Assembly: GCA_002973635.1 (NCBI GenBank)
Contig: CP027224.1
Coordinates: 444,501 to 508,500 of the forward strand
Length of the DNA: 64,000 bases
DNA from: Lysinibacillus sp. B2A1
GTDB lineage: Bacteria > Bacillota > Bacilli > Bacillales_A > Planococcaceae
Direction: 5' to 3'
The notes below the pieces were generated by a model. That model did not search any database. It was given only the letters and a program-made list of their open reading frames with translations, and was not told the origin of the DNA. Positions 25,797-34,451 of this stretch are shown here, in pieces. The number at the start of each line of letters is the position of its first letter. Within the stretch, counting starts at the first letter, position 1. The position numbers and the translations under genes were made by a program.

Positions 25797-26112
25797 ACTA
25801 AAACATCGTGTAGAAATACATGGAAATGTCCCCTATAAAAACGCATTAAATGAAGATGCGGAGAAGTTTGAAAAACTGAAATCAATTTATGCTGAAATTA
25901 TTCCTCAAACAGGTTCACTACAGCGTCAACAAATTGATACGATTTTAACTAATGTTACTCATAAAATTGTAGTACGGTATAGCGCTGGTAAAGATATTAC
26001 AAAGGAAATGCGTATTTTTTATAAAGGACATGAATTTGAAATCAAATACATTCTGAATCCGTATTTCAAAAACGAAACACTTGAAATCTTTGTCGAGGAG
26101 GTGCTTCCATAG
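25774..26112 (+). CDS. Head-tail adaptor/stopper
   Basis: From ATG 25774 (GGAGGTG ribosome site) the product has 112 residues. It has the head-tail joining pattern of SPP1 gp16-like proteins: LKHRVEIHGNVPYKN, EIIPQTGSLQRQQIDTILTN, then KIVVRYSAGKDITKEMRIFY. A longer frame reaches 25639 but lacks a ribosome site and lies in the previous gene. The protein closes the portal channel until tail attachment. Confidence 0.78.
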   Translation: MPKQQVNKLKHRVEIHGNVPYKNALNEDAEKFEKLKSIYAEIIPQTGSLQRQQIDTILTNVTHKIVVRYSAGKDITKEMRIFYKGHEFEIKYILNPYFKNETLEIFVEEVLP

Positions 26113-26531
26113 TGCAGATTACAGGATTAACCGACTTTCAAAAGGATTTATTAAAAACATCAAAAGCTATGCCAAAAGAGCTGCCTAAGATTATGAGGAA
26201 AGTAGGTAGTAAAGCAAGAACTACTGTTGCAAAAAGAGCTAGAAAAGATGTAAAAAAGTTAACAGGAAATTACCATAAATCGTGGAAGCGTGGGAAAGTG
26301 TTTATTGGAAATGAAGGGGCTATGGTAGTACGCGTTTATAACGCTTCGCCTCACGCACATTTAATTGAGGATGGACACATCATTAGAAATGAACCGGATG
26401 GTCCTGCACTTGGTTTTGCGCCAGGAAAACGTGTATTAGAAAAGGGTATAGGTGAATTTGATAGTAGTGGCGTGGCAGGCGAAATGATAGCGGATTGGCT
26501 GGACGAGTTATTGGAGCAAAATAAATTATGA
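26112..26531 (+). CDS. HK97 gp10-like tail-completion protein
   Basis: The 139-residue basic protein has the gp10 family pattern: LPKIMRKVGSKARTTVAKRA, GNYHKSWKRGKVFIG, SPHAHLIEDGHI and a helical C-terminus. The start GTG overlaps the upstream stop region behind GAGGAGGTGC. This family sits at the neck between connector and tail. It overlaps the next gene by four bases. Confidence 0.82.
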   Translation: MQITGLTDFQKDLLKTSKAMPKELPKIMRKVGSKARTTVAKRARKDVKKLTGNYHKSWKRGKVFIGNEGAMVVRVYNASPHAHLIEDGHIIRNEPDGPALGFAPGKRVLEKGIGEFDSSGVAGEMIADWLDELLEQNKL

Positions 26532-26968
26532 TTACATTCTTTGATATAAAAAACGCTGTGAATGCCGTGCTACAAACAAAATTACCTCAAATTAAAGTGA
26601 AAGCACAGGACATTACTAAAGGATTTGAGCGCCCATCTTTAACAACTGAAATTGAAGATGCGAAAGCGGAAACTTTGAATGGTCAAATTGAAATGTCTTG
26701 TACGGTTTTAATTTATTATTTCCCTGATTTAAAGAATACAGATAAATCCATCGATGTGTTAGACATGCAATTTCGTTTACCAATAGCTTTTGGCAACAAG
26801 TTATATGTTGCAAATAGAGCATTAAATATTAACGAACCGTCCTCAAAAGTTGTGGACGGTATTTTAATTTTCCAATTTGACATTTTATTTTATCAAGCTG
26901 ATGAAAGTAATGCAGGTAATCCTGTGGAAATGATGCAAGAACTATATATTAATTTAGAAAGTGAGTGA
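26528..26968 (+). CDS. Tail terminator-like protein
   Basis: The 146-residue protein (FFDIKNAVNAVLQTKLPQIK, RPSLTTEIEDAKAETLNGQI, VDGILIFQFDILFYQ) matches the small alpha/beta proteins between gp10-like and sheath genes in PBSX-like myoviruses. These cap the tail tube. The family assignment rests on position and general pattern. It overlaps the sheath frame at its end. Confidence 0.68.
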   Translation: MITFFDIKNAVNAVLQTKLPQIKVKAQDITKGFERPSLTTEIEDAKAETLNGQIEMSCTVLIYYFPDLKNTDKSIDVLDMQFRLPIAFGNKLYVANRALNINEPSSKVVDGILIFQFDILFYQADESNAGNPVEMMQELYINLESE

Positions 26969-26973
26969 TTTAT

Positions 26974-28050
26974 GTGGGTTTACCTGAAATCTCGATTCTC
27001 TTTAAATCGAAATCTGTTTCAGCGATTAAGCGAAGCGCATTAGGCATTGTTGCGCTTATTTTGCGTGATGAAACATTGGTTGGAGCAAGTACCATCGTAA
27101 CTATTAAATCTATCGAAGATTTAAAAGAAGCCGATTGGACTCCTGATAATTACGATTACATTAATAAAACACTACTTGGCACACCATCGAAAGTAATTGT
27201 ACTTCGGATTGGTGAAGCTGCAGAGGTAGCCGACAGTTTGAAAAAATTAGGTAGCATTAAATTTAATTATTTGGCGGTACCTGGTGCAACAGAGGAAGAA
27301 GCTACAGCATTAGTTAGTTGGATTAAATCAAAGCGTACTACTAATGACAAAAAAACGTACAAGTTAGTTGTGGCTAACCAAGCTGCAGATGATGAAGGGA
27401 TTATTAACTTCACCACTGGTGGTATTAAGGTGAAGGAAAAGGCGTACACAACACAGGAATATACTTGCCGTCTAGCAGGTGTTCTTGCAGGGCTACCATT
27501 TACGCGATCATCTACGTATTTTGTACTTCAAGAAGTTACGGAGATTGAGGACCATGCAGATCCAAGCGCAGATATTGACGCAGGACAATTAATTTTAATT
27601 AATGATGGTGAACAAATTAAAATTGGTCGAGGCGTTAACTCTTTAACATCATTAACAGGTGATAAAAACGCAGCATGGCAAAAGATTAAAATCCTTGAAG
27701 TTATGGACATGATTACAGACGATGTTCGAGATACATTTAATAAGCATTACATCGGTAAATATATAAATGTGTACGACAATCAAATTCTCTTTATTATTGC
27801 TGTGAATGCGTATTTAAAAGGACTTGCAGAGCAACAAATTTTAGATATTCGCTATGAAAATACATCATTTATAGATGCGGAAACTCAACGTTCAGCGTGG
27901 GAAAAAGCGGGCGAAGACACAAGCGAGTGGAGCGATCAACAAGTACGCGAAATGTCGTACGGTAGCAAGGTGTTTTTAGGCGGCCAGGTAAAAATTACTG
28001 ATGCAATGGAAGATTTGAAATTTAATATTTTATCTGCAGGTGCAGCGTAA
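26974..28050 (+). CDS. Contractile tail sheath protein (XkdK-like)
   Basis: The sheath surrounds the tail tube and contracts to drive injection. The product is about 358 residues: MGLPEISILFKSKSVSAIKR, a variable middle (EEATALVSWIKSKRTTNDKK), then a conserved C-terminus with GRGVNSLTSLTGDKNAAWQK and KIKILEVMDMITDDVRDTF. GTG 26974 gives the usual MGLP start. GTG 26965, overlapping the previous stop, is the alternative. Its presence shows the phage is a myovirus. Confidence 0.9.
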   Translation: MGLPEISILFKSKSVSAIKRSALGIVALILRDETLVGASTIVTIKSIEDLKEADWTPDNYDYINKTLLGTPSKVIVLRIGEAAEVADSLKKLGSIKFNYLAVPGATEEEATALVSWIKSKRTTNDKKTYKLVVANQAADDEGIINFTTGGIKVKEKAYTTQEYTCRLAGVLAGLPFTRSSTYFVLQEVTEIEDHADPSADIDAGQLILINDGEQIKIGRGVNSLTSLTGDKNAAWQKIKILEVMDMITDDVRDTFNKHYIGKYINVYDNQILFIIAVNAYLKGLAEQQILDIRYENTSFIDAETQRSAWEKAGEDTSEWSDQQVREMSYGSKVFLGGQVKITDAMEDLKFNILSAGAA

Positions 28051-28064
28051 GGAGTGGATAAATA

Positions 28065-28493
28065 ATGACGTTAAAAGCACAAAAAGTGATTAATGGCACA
28101 CATGGCGCGGCTTGGGTGAACGGTGAAAAGTGGATTGACTTAGAGTCCATCGAATTAAAAGTAACACTAGAGTATGAAGACGTGCATGTTGCTGAAAATA
28201 CAGGAACGCAGCGTAAATTTATGGGCTGGGTGGGAGAAGGGTCTATTAACACTAAAAAAGTATATTCTCGCGGATCAAATTTACTTGCTAAAGCCGTTAA
28301 ATCAGGGAAAATGCCCGAAGTGACAATTACTACAAAGTTAGCTGATCCAGACGCATTTGGTACAGAACGTACAACTGTCAGTGATGTAACATTCGATGAA
28401 TTTATACTGACAAAAATTGAGCAACGTACACTCATGACGGAGGAGTTACCATTTAAGTTTGGTGACTTTGATATTTTAGAAGCAATTAAATAA
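28065..28493 (+). CDS. Tail tube protein (XkdM-like)
   Basis: The 142-residue beta-rich protein matches the PBSX XkdM/DUF2001 tube family: VINGTHGAAWVNGEKWIDLE, FMGWVGEGSINTKKVYSRGS, then MTEELPFKFGDFDILEAI. It polymerises into the inner tube inside the sheath. AAGGAGTGG precedes the ATG. A terminator-like hairpin follows, so it may be more abundantly expressed than the genes after it. Confidence 0.88.
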   Translation: MTLKAQKVINGTHGAAWVNGEKWIDLESIELKVTLEYEDVHVAENTGTQRKFMGWVGEGSINTKKVYSRGSNLLAKAVKSGKMPEVTITTKLADPDAFGTERTTVSDVTFDEFILTKIEQRTLMTEELPFKFGDFDILEAIK

Positions 28494-28500
28494 AGCAATA

Positions 28501-28528
28501 AGGTGCAATGTATTTTGTGCCTTTTTTA
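28501..28528 (+). terminator. Attenuator-like hairpin after the tail tube gene
   Basis: AGGTGCAA pairs with TTGTGCCT (two G-U pairs), followed by TTTTTTA. Late genes continue beyond it, so it is probably a partial terminator that lowers expression downstream. Confidence 0.6.
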
Positions 28529-28553
28529 TATTAAAAATTTGGAGGGAAACCAT

Positions 28554-28946
28554 ATGACAAAAAAGACATTAAGCTTAGCAGAATTAATCCAGGAGAAAGC
28601 AAAGTATAAATTAGGCGGAGAAACTAAAACAGTAGAATTAACAGTGGAGCGTTTAAACGCAAATATTATTATCGAAATTCCTGAGGTGGCGTTATGTATG
28701 GATGCACTGGATCAGAAAGACGATGAAACAGGTAAAAAAGCAGATGATTATTTGGTGTATACGATCATTAAAGAGCCAAACTTAAAAGATAAAGAATTGC
28801 AAAAAGTCTATGAATGTACAGAGCCAACCGACATTCTTGAACAAATCTTTACTCGCGGAGAAATTGCAGATATTTCTACGTTTGCATTAGATGCTGCAGG
28901 TTTCAAGCGAGGAACAGTTAAGGTTGTTGAAGAACTAAAAAACTAA
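28554..28946 (+). CDS. Tail assembly chaperone, short form (XkdN-like)
   Basis: The 130-residue product (MTKKTLSLAELIQEKAKYKL..., IVEIPEVALCMDALDQK-like region, RGEIADISTFALDAAGFKRG) occupies the XkdN position between tube and tape measure. Such proteins hold the tape measure during tail assembly. ATG 28554 follows TTGGAGGGA. The 3' end carries A AAA AAC, a canonical -1 frameshift site, just before the stop. See the extended product below. Confidence 0.85.
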   Translation: MTKKTLSLAELIQEKAKYKLGGETKTVELTVERLNANIIIEIPEVALCMDALDQKDDETGKKADDYLVYTIIKEPNLKDKELQKVYECTEPTDILEQIFTRGEIADISTFALDAAGFKRGTVKVVEELKN

Positions 28947-29125
28947 TTAAAAGTGATGACGAAATGTATTTTTATCATCACTACATCCAAAAGGGGCACA
29001 CAATGGAATATTTGTTGTCCCTTGATTTTTATACAAAAAACTTTATGGCTGCAAGCTTGGATATTGTTTTAGAAAATCGAAATAAATTAAACGATGCAAA
29101 AGTAATGAATGTCATATCACACTAA
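28554..29125 (+). CDS. Tail assembly chaperone, -1 frameshift extended form
   Basis: Slipping by -1 at A AAA AAC (28937-28943, in frame as CTA AAA AAC) bypasses TAA 28944. The ribosome then reads 60 further residues: LIKSDDEMYFYHHYIQKG, HTMEYLLSLDFYTKNFMA, then LENRNKLNDAKVMNVISH. The extension ends at 29123-29125, 17 bases before the tape-measure start. The downstream frame has no ribosome site of its own, which supports translation by frameshift. The G/GT-type fused product is conserved among long-tailed phages (established knowledge). Its use here is inferred from the motif, the frame and the position. Confidence 0.82.
28937..28943 (+). promoter_or_regulatory. Programmed -1 frameshift slippery heptamer
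   Basis: A AAA AAC in the zero frame, directly followed by TAA. This is the X XXY YYZ type with the most efficient P- and A-site re-pairing in bacteria. I did not identify a strong pseudoknot downstream. Confidence 0.8.
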
Positions 29126-29142
29126 TTAGGTAGGTGGTGAGA

Positions 29143-31143
29143 GTGTCCAGACGAGTTATATCAGCGATATTAACTTTACAAGATGAAAGCTTTTCTAGTG
29201 GTCTTCGAAGGGCAAATAGAGAGGCTGGCGATTTTGGTCGGTACATGAATGTTGTACAGAACAAAGTCGAAGGCTTTAAGCGATCAGCAACAGACGCTTT
29301 TAAAACTGTAGGTAAGGCTGCCGTAGCTATTGGAGCAGGAACCGCAATTACTGCAGTAGGGGCTACAGTTGCAGGCGTGACACAAACAATTTTTGAAATG
29401 AATGATGCCTTTTCTTTGCTCCAAGCTCAAACTGGTGCAACGGCTTCACAAATGAAGGTTTATGAAGGTGCAGCTAAAGAAGTATTTGGCAAAGGATATG
29501 GTGAAAGCATCGATGAAGTAACCAATGCATTAGCACGTGTAAAGCAAAACATGCACAATATCGATGATGGTGAGATCAGTAAAGTCACTTCTAATTCAAT
29601 GATGCTGGCTAAAACATTTGACGCAGATGTCAACGAGGTCACACGTGGCGCTAACAACATGATGCAAGCATTTGGTATTACTTCAGATAAAGCGTTCGAT
29701 TTATTTACTGCAGGCGGTCAACGAGGGCTAAATTTTAGTGATGAAATGTTTGACAATGTAGCCGAGTATGCACCCCTTTTTGGGAAAATGGGTTACAGTG
29801 CTGAGGAGTATTTCGGCATTTTAGAGCGTGGCGCACAAAACGGAGTTTACAACCTTGATTATGTGAATGATGTAATGAAGGAGTTCCAAATCAGGTCTAA
29901 AGATGGTTCCAAAGGTACTAGTGATGCAATGGGAGAATTAAGTGCCTCTACTCAAAAAGTGTGGAAAGATTATTTAAAAGGTAAAGGTACAGTTGCCGAT
30001 GTTGCAAGTACGGTTGTTGGCGAGTTACAAAGTATGGATGACCAAGTAGCTGCCAATCAAATTGGGGTTGGGTTATTCGGTACAAAGTGGGAAGACCTCG
30101 AAGCAGATGCCATGTACGCAATGCTTGGTACAAAAGATGCCATGAAGGATTTTGAAGGATCAACCGATGCAGCTTCGGCTAAATTGGAAGGTAGCTTTAA
30201 AAATCGACTAGTCGGAGCATGGAGGCAACTACAAACAGGTATAGCTGATACTGTAAATGGATCAGGTGCACAAGAGTTTTTAGGAACAGTTGCAACCAAA
30301 GCAGAGGAGCTTGTACCAAAGATAATCGGCATTGTGGAAAGTGCATTTGAATTAGGTAACACAATCAAAACACATTGGACACCTATTCGCGAAACAGTCA
30401 TTGGTATTACAATCGCTGTAGGTGCATTTAAAGCAGGTATGGTTGCCATGTCTATTGTCAAAACCATTACTGGATTCATGAGGGCTTATAGGACTGCAGT
30501 AGCAACAGGAACAGCTGCACAATGGGCTTTAAATATCGCATTGTCTGCCAATCCAATCGGGATTGTTATTGGTGCCATTGCTGGCTTAGTTGCTGCAGGG
30601 GTTTTACTATACCGAAATTCGGACAAAGTGCGGCAAGGATGGGATACAGCGTGGAACGGCATTAAAAAGGCTACTGCAACAGGTGTTAACTTTGTTATTA
30701 CCAAGATTAATGACTTAATTGGTTTGTTAAATAAAATCCCGGGTGTAAATATTCCAATCATTCCTAAAGTACAGTGGGGGAATGTTAAAACAGGACTTGA
30801 TCAAATTAATAAAGTATCAGCAGGTGGTAGAGCACCAGAGTATGCTGTTGGATCTGACCGTATTACACATGACCAAATTGCCAAAATACACAAAGATGAA
30901 ATGATTATTCCAGCAAGACAAGCGCAACGTGTGCGAGCTGCAGGAGGTAACATTGATAACATTGACCAATTAGTAGCACAGCAAAAGCAAGTTGTTACCG
31001 TATCATCTGGACAAGCAACTACTACTAATAATGGTAATGGCATCAATGTTATTATTGAAAATATTACTGCTGCAGGTGTAACAGTCGCAGAATTGGCAGC
31101 TGAGCTTGTAACAGAATTGAAGTTAACATTAGCAAATATTTAA
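29143..31143 (+). CDS. Tail tape measure protein
   Basis: The protein of about 666 residues sets tail length and forms part of the injection channel. An N-terminal coiled coil (about 1-70) is followed by a hydrophobic helix (FKTVGKAAVAIGAGTAITAV). A TP901-type core spans about 95-330 (MKVYEGAAKEVFGKGYGESI, MLAKTFDADVNEVTRGANNM). Two more membrane helices follow (ETVIGITIAVGAFKAGMVAM and IGIVIGAIAGLVAAGVLLY), then a C-terminal region ending in a helix. The last of three close GTG codons is preferred. It is short for a myovirus, predicting a short tail. Confidence 0.9.
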   Translation: MSRRVISAILTLQDESFSSGLRRANREAGDFGRYMNVVQNKVEGFKRSATDAFKTVGKAAVAIGAGTAITAVGATVAGVTQTIFEMNDAFSLLQAQTGATASQMKVYEGAAKEVFGKGYGESIDEVTNALARVKQNMHNIDDGEISKVTSNSMMLAKTFDADVNEVTRGANNMMQAFGITSDKAFDLFTAGGQRGLNFSDEMFDNVAEYAPLFGKMGYSAEEYFGILERGAQNGVYNLDYVNDVMKEFQIRSKDGSKGTSDAMGELSASTQKVWKDYLKGKGTVADVASTVVGELQSMDDQVAANQIGVGLFGTKWEDLEADAMYAMLGTKDAMKDFEGSTDAASAKLEGSFKNRLVGAWRQLQTGIADTVNGSGAQEFLGTVATKAEELVPKIIGIVESAFELGNTIKTHWTPIRETVIGITIAVGAFKAGMVAMSIVKTITGFMRAYRTAVATGTAAQWALNIALSANPIGIVIGAIAGLVAAGVLLYRNSDKVRQGWDTAWNGIKKATATGVNFVITKINDLIGLLNKIPGVNIPIIPKVQWGNVKTGLDQINKVSAGGRAPEYAVGSDRITHDQIAKIHKDEMIIPARQAQRVRAAGGNIDNIDQLVAQQKQVVTVSSGQATTTNNGNGINVIIENITAAGVTVAELAAELVTELKLTLANI

Positions 31144-31156
31144 GGGGTGATAGAGA

Positions 31157-31570
31157 GTGGATATTTTTGTTTCAAGCGAAGACCGAAAAGAAGTATTGCA
31201 GCTTCCTATCATTCCGACAGATTTAAGTGTGAAGTTTTCTCATAATAACCAAACATTTTCAACCATTTCTGCAGGCGATATTAAATTAATTGGTATGGCT
31301 GGTCTAAAGGCAATTTCGATAGATTCATGGTTTCCCATGCGCGAATACTCTTTTGCTAAATCTCCATTATTGGGGACAGAAGCAAAAGAGTTTTTTGTTA
31401 AGTGGAAAAGAAAAAGACGACCAATTCGTATTGTCATTGTTAATAACGCAGGATATGAGTTTCACAATGAATTATATGCTATTGAAGAATTTACATTTGG
31501 CTATGATCGTGTTGGAGATATGACATATTCATTGTCGCTTGAACAATTTGTACCAAAGAAGGTGACATAA
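31157..31570 (+). CDS. Baseplate/tail protein, XkdP-like without LysM
   Basis: The 137-residue protein (LQLPIIPTDLSVKFSHNNQT, GLKAISIDSWFPMREYS, PIRIVIVNNAGYEFHNEL, EEFTFGYDRVGDMTYSLSL) matches the N-terminal domain of XkdP-type proteins. In PBSX that domain is followed by a LysM domain, absent here. It probably joins tube and hub. GTG 31157 lies 11 bases after the tape measure stop, behind GGGGTGATAGA. Confidence 0.75.
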   Translation: MDIFVSSEDRKEVLQLPIIPTDLSVKFSHNNQTFSTISAGDIKLIGMAGLKAISIDSWFPMREYSFAKSPLLGTEAKEFFVKWKRKRRPIRIVIVNNAGYEFHNELYAIEEFTFGYDRVGDMTYSLSLEQFVPKKVT

Positions 31571-32508
31571 TGGATTATAAACTATCTGTTGAAGGTAAAG
31601 AAATTAATCACATTGCTACAAATTTAAGTTGGTCCAGTAATAAAGATACACTTGGTCAAACACTTTCTTTTGAAATGCCCTTCGATGAACGTGGGGAATT
31701 GTTACCAAAACCTTTTATCAATTTAGGTGACAAGGTGACACTTCGGTATAAATCAAAAATTATCTTTTTTGGCATCGTAGAAGATGAGGGGAGAAACGGC
31801 AGGGCACCGATTAAATATACATGCTTTGATTTAGGGTTTTACCTCAATAAAAACGATATTACGATTCAATTTCGGGATCAAACGGCAAACAAAGCGTTAG
31901 AAGATATTTGTAAAAAATTCGGCATTAAAACCAAGATTGCAAGCATTCCAGCGAAAATAAAAAAAATTTACAATGGCAAAGTTGTGAGTGAAGTGATTAA
32001 GGATATATTGACGATTGCCGGACAAAAAACAGGGAAAAAGTATCGATTTGAAATGGATGGCGACACATTTGTTGTGTTTCATTGGCGCGATATACATGTA
32101 AAAGTAAATGTTGAATGGATTTCAAATCCTCAGCGTAATAGATCGATGGGCGATATGAGAAATAGTGTCCAAGTCATAGCCGGGGATGAGAAAAAAGTAA
32201 AAGTGTTAGCCGAGGCTAAGGATAACGGAAATATAAAAAAATACGGTTTGCTCACAAAAGTTGAAACAATCGATGAAAAAGAAAAGTCGAAGGCACAGCA
32301 AGTAGCAAACAATTTACTCAAAGAATTAAATCGCATACAAGTGAGTGGATCTGTACAATTACTTGGCAATTATGAAGCACGTGCAGGACGCTTAATAACA
32401 TTAAATGAGCCTATTACTGGTTTAGTAGGCAATTATTTTATTACAGATGCACAACATTCTATTAATAATGGAATACATTTAATGACTTTAAGTTTGGAGG
32501 TGGCTTAA
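31570..32508 (+). CDS. Baseplate hub protein, XkdQ/gp27-like
   Basis: The 312-residue protein has the hub-domain pattern: DYKLSVEGKEINHIATNLSW, KVTLRYKSKIIFFGIVEDEG, ANKALEDICKKFGIKTKIAS and a C-terminus with AQQVANNLLKELNRIQVSGS. It forms the trimeric hub under the tube, equivalent to T4 gp27. It is coupled to the preceding gene (the stop overlaps the ATG). Confidence 0.85.
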   Translation: MDYKLSVEGKEINHIATNLSWSSNKDTLGQTLSFEMPFDERGELLPKPFINLGDKVTLRYKSKIIFFGIVEDEGRNGRAPIKYTCFDLGFYLNKNDITIQFRDQTANKALEDICKKFGIKTKIASIPAKIKKIYNGKVVSEVIKDILTIAGQKTGKKYRFEMDGDTFVVFHWRDIHVKVNVEWISNPQRNRSMGDMRNSVQVIAGDEKKVKVLAEAKDNGNIKKYGLLTKVETIDEKEKSKAQQVANNLLKELNRIQVSGSVQLLGNYEARAGRLITLNEPITGLVGNYFITDAQHSINNGIHLMTLSLEVA

Positions 32509-32964
32509 TTGAGCAAAGCCATTACAGAATTAGCAGTGATTATAAAAAATGGTGGAAACACTAATGCGGAAAATAATACTGCAGATACAAACGCTTTTGC
32601 AGGCTTTTATGTTGGTACAGTAGAAGCTGCCCCTCCTGAAATAAAAGTACGGCTAAGTCCGGAAATTATTTTATATAATGATAATTTAATTATTTCAGCA
32701 GCAGTATTGAAGGAATATGAGCGTGAATTTGAAATATTTGACGCTGAAATACAATTCACGGATAGCGATTGTGGTCAAACAAATGTTGCTGGTCAGTATC
32801 CCCATAGCCATACGATTGAATCGCTTAATGTTGATTCAAGTACGTTGAAAGCCAAAGGCAAATTAAAATGGACTGACGAGCTTAAAAAGGGCGATAAAGT
32901 GATACTGGTACCGGCACAAAATGAAAACTTGTACATTTTAATTGAAAAGGCGGTGGAATTGTAA
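32509..32964 (+). CDS. Baseplate protein, XkdR/DUF2577-like
   Basis: The 151-residue protein starts at TTG behind GGAGGTGG. It has the DUF2577 pattern: FAGFYVGTVEAAPPEIKVRL, AVLKEYEREFEI and a C-terminal KWTDELKKGDKVILVPAQNE. It corresponds to the XkdR slot between hub and XkdS and has an OB-like fold related to the gp5 spike. Confidence 0.82.
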   Translation: MSKAITELAVIIKNGGNTNAENNTADTNAFAGFYVGTVEAAPPEIKVRLSPEIILYNDNLIISAAVLKEYEREFEIFDAEIQFTDSDCGQTNVAGQYPHSHTIESLNVDSSTLKAKGKLKWTDELKKGDKVILVPAQNENLYILIEKAVEL

Positions 32965-33407
32965 TGTTCCCAGCTGATGTACAAACGTATTTAACTAATG
33001 AAGATATGGAAATATCAGAACGTGATGCCCGCACTTTTAATGGCACCACGTTTTTATATGATTTTAAAAAAGGCGATTATGTATATCGCAACGGTGCACC
33101 AATCATTGTTGAGGGGCAAAAAGCATTAGAAATTTGGATAGAAAAAGTTATCCGGACAGAACGCTTCAAATTTAGAATTTACGATAATGTCGAATATGGC
33201 GTTACAATAGAGGATTTAATCGGTTCAAATTTGCCTTACTCATTTTTAGACTCAGAAATGAAACGTGAGTTAACAGAATCAATATTAAAGAATCCATTGA
33301 TAGAAAATTTAAGTGAATGGAAGTTCGAACGTGAAGGTAGTTTATGGACCATTACATTTACTGTAGAAACTGTGGACGGCTCTTTTGAAATGGGGGTGGA
33401 AAGATAA
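32964..33407 (+). CDS. Baseplate wedge protein, XkdS/DUF2634-like (gp25 family)
   Basis: The 147-residue protein has the DUF2634 features: TFLYDFKKGDYVYRNGAPII, EGQKALEIWIEKVIRTERFK, then YGVTIEDLIGSNLPYSFLDS. It is a gp25-like sheath-initiator/wedge component. It overlaps the upstream stop by one base and abuts the baseplate J gene. Confidence 0.84.
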   Translation: MFPADVQTYLTNEDMEISERDARTFNGTTFLYDFKKGDYVYRNGAPIIVEGQKALEIWIEKVIRTERFKFRIYDNVEYGVTIEDLIGSNLPYSFLDSEMKRELTESILKNPLIENLSEWKFEREGSLWTITFTVETVDGSFEMGVER

Positions 33408-34451
33408 ATGTCAGCTGAAACGATCCTGCAAAACATGCTAAATAATACGGACAATAAATTTGATAAGTCAGATGGATCATGGACGTATGACGTACAAAAA
33501 GCTGTTGCGATTGAGCTAGGTGAGCATGAGGTTTTCACTGAGGAAATTATCGATAAAATTAATATCGAAAATTTAACCGGAGAAGAATTGACACGTTTTG
33601 TATTTCAACGCACCGGTATTAAAAGAAATGTAGCTACTTTTGCCACAGGTGAAGTTTTACTTACAGTTACAGCTCCAACTTCGATTAGTGCAGGTGAATT
33701 AGTTGCTGCAGAAGATATTTTTTATCAGTTTATAAATGATGATGTGTTTAATGTGGCAGGGCAATATTATGTTTTTGTTAGAAGTGTCCAATCCGGTGAG
33801 GTTGGTAATGTGCCAGCTGGTGCCATTAATTCTTTTCCCACAACCCTACCAAATATTTCTGCAGTAACTAACGAAACAGCTTTTACAAATGGCTATCCAG
33901 CGGAAACAGACGCATCATTGCGACAGCGATATTATGACAAATTACAGCGACCAGGTAAGGCAGGTAACAAATATCATTATCGTGAGTGGGCACATGAGGT
34001 AGCCGGGGTAGGTAAGGTAAAAGTGTTTCCGAGGTGGGATGGTCCATTAACTGTGAAAGTAGCGATTTTAGACATTAATAATGAATTGGCTCCACCTTTA
34101 TTAATATCAGAAGTATACAACCATATTGAACAGGAAAGACCGTTTGGGGCGTTTGTTACCGTAGTTACTGCAACGGAATTAATCATTAATTTAAGTGGGG
34201 ATTTCACGCTTAAATCAGGCTTTTCGTGGCAAGACGTTGAGCCTTTAATGACTGCACAAATCACAAAGTATTTTAAAGCTATCGCCTTTGAAGAAGGCTT
34301 AACTTATATATCTCACGCTCAGGTTGGACGTGAAATTTTATCGGTACCAGGTATTGAAGATTATGCAAATCTACAATTGAACGGATCAACAGGCAATATC
34401 CCGATTGATGAATTAGAAGTTGCTGTGGTTGGGACGGTGACAAATGTATGA
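33408..34451 (+). CDS. Baseplate J-like protein (XkdT)
   Basis: The 347-residue protein belongs to the baseplate J family: MSAETILQNMLNNTDNKFDK, EVLLTVTAPTSISAGELVAA, GNVPAGAINSFPTTLPNISA, ETDASLRQRYYDKLQRPGKA, GVGKVKVFPRWDGPLTVKVA. It forms the wedge ring of the baseplate, equivalent to T4 gp6. It overlaps the next gene by four bases. Confidence 0.92.
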   Translation: MSAETILQNMLNNTDNKFDKSDGSWTYDVQKAVAIELGEHEVFTEEIIDKINIENLTGEELTRFVFQRTGIKRNVATFATGEVLLTVTAPTSISAGELVAAEDIFYQFINDDVFNVAGQYYVFVRSVQSGEVGNVPAGAINSFPTTLPNISAVTNETAFTNGYPAETDASLRQRYYDKLQRPGKAGNKYHYREWAHEVAGVGKVKVFPRWDGPLTVKVAILDINNELAPPLLISEVYNHIEQERPFGAFVTVVTATELIINLSGDFTLKSGFSWQDVEPLMTAQITKYFKAIAFEEGLTYISHAQVGREILSVPGIEDYANLQLNGSTGNIPIDELEVAVVGTVTNV

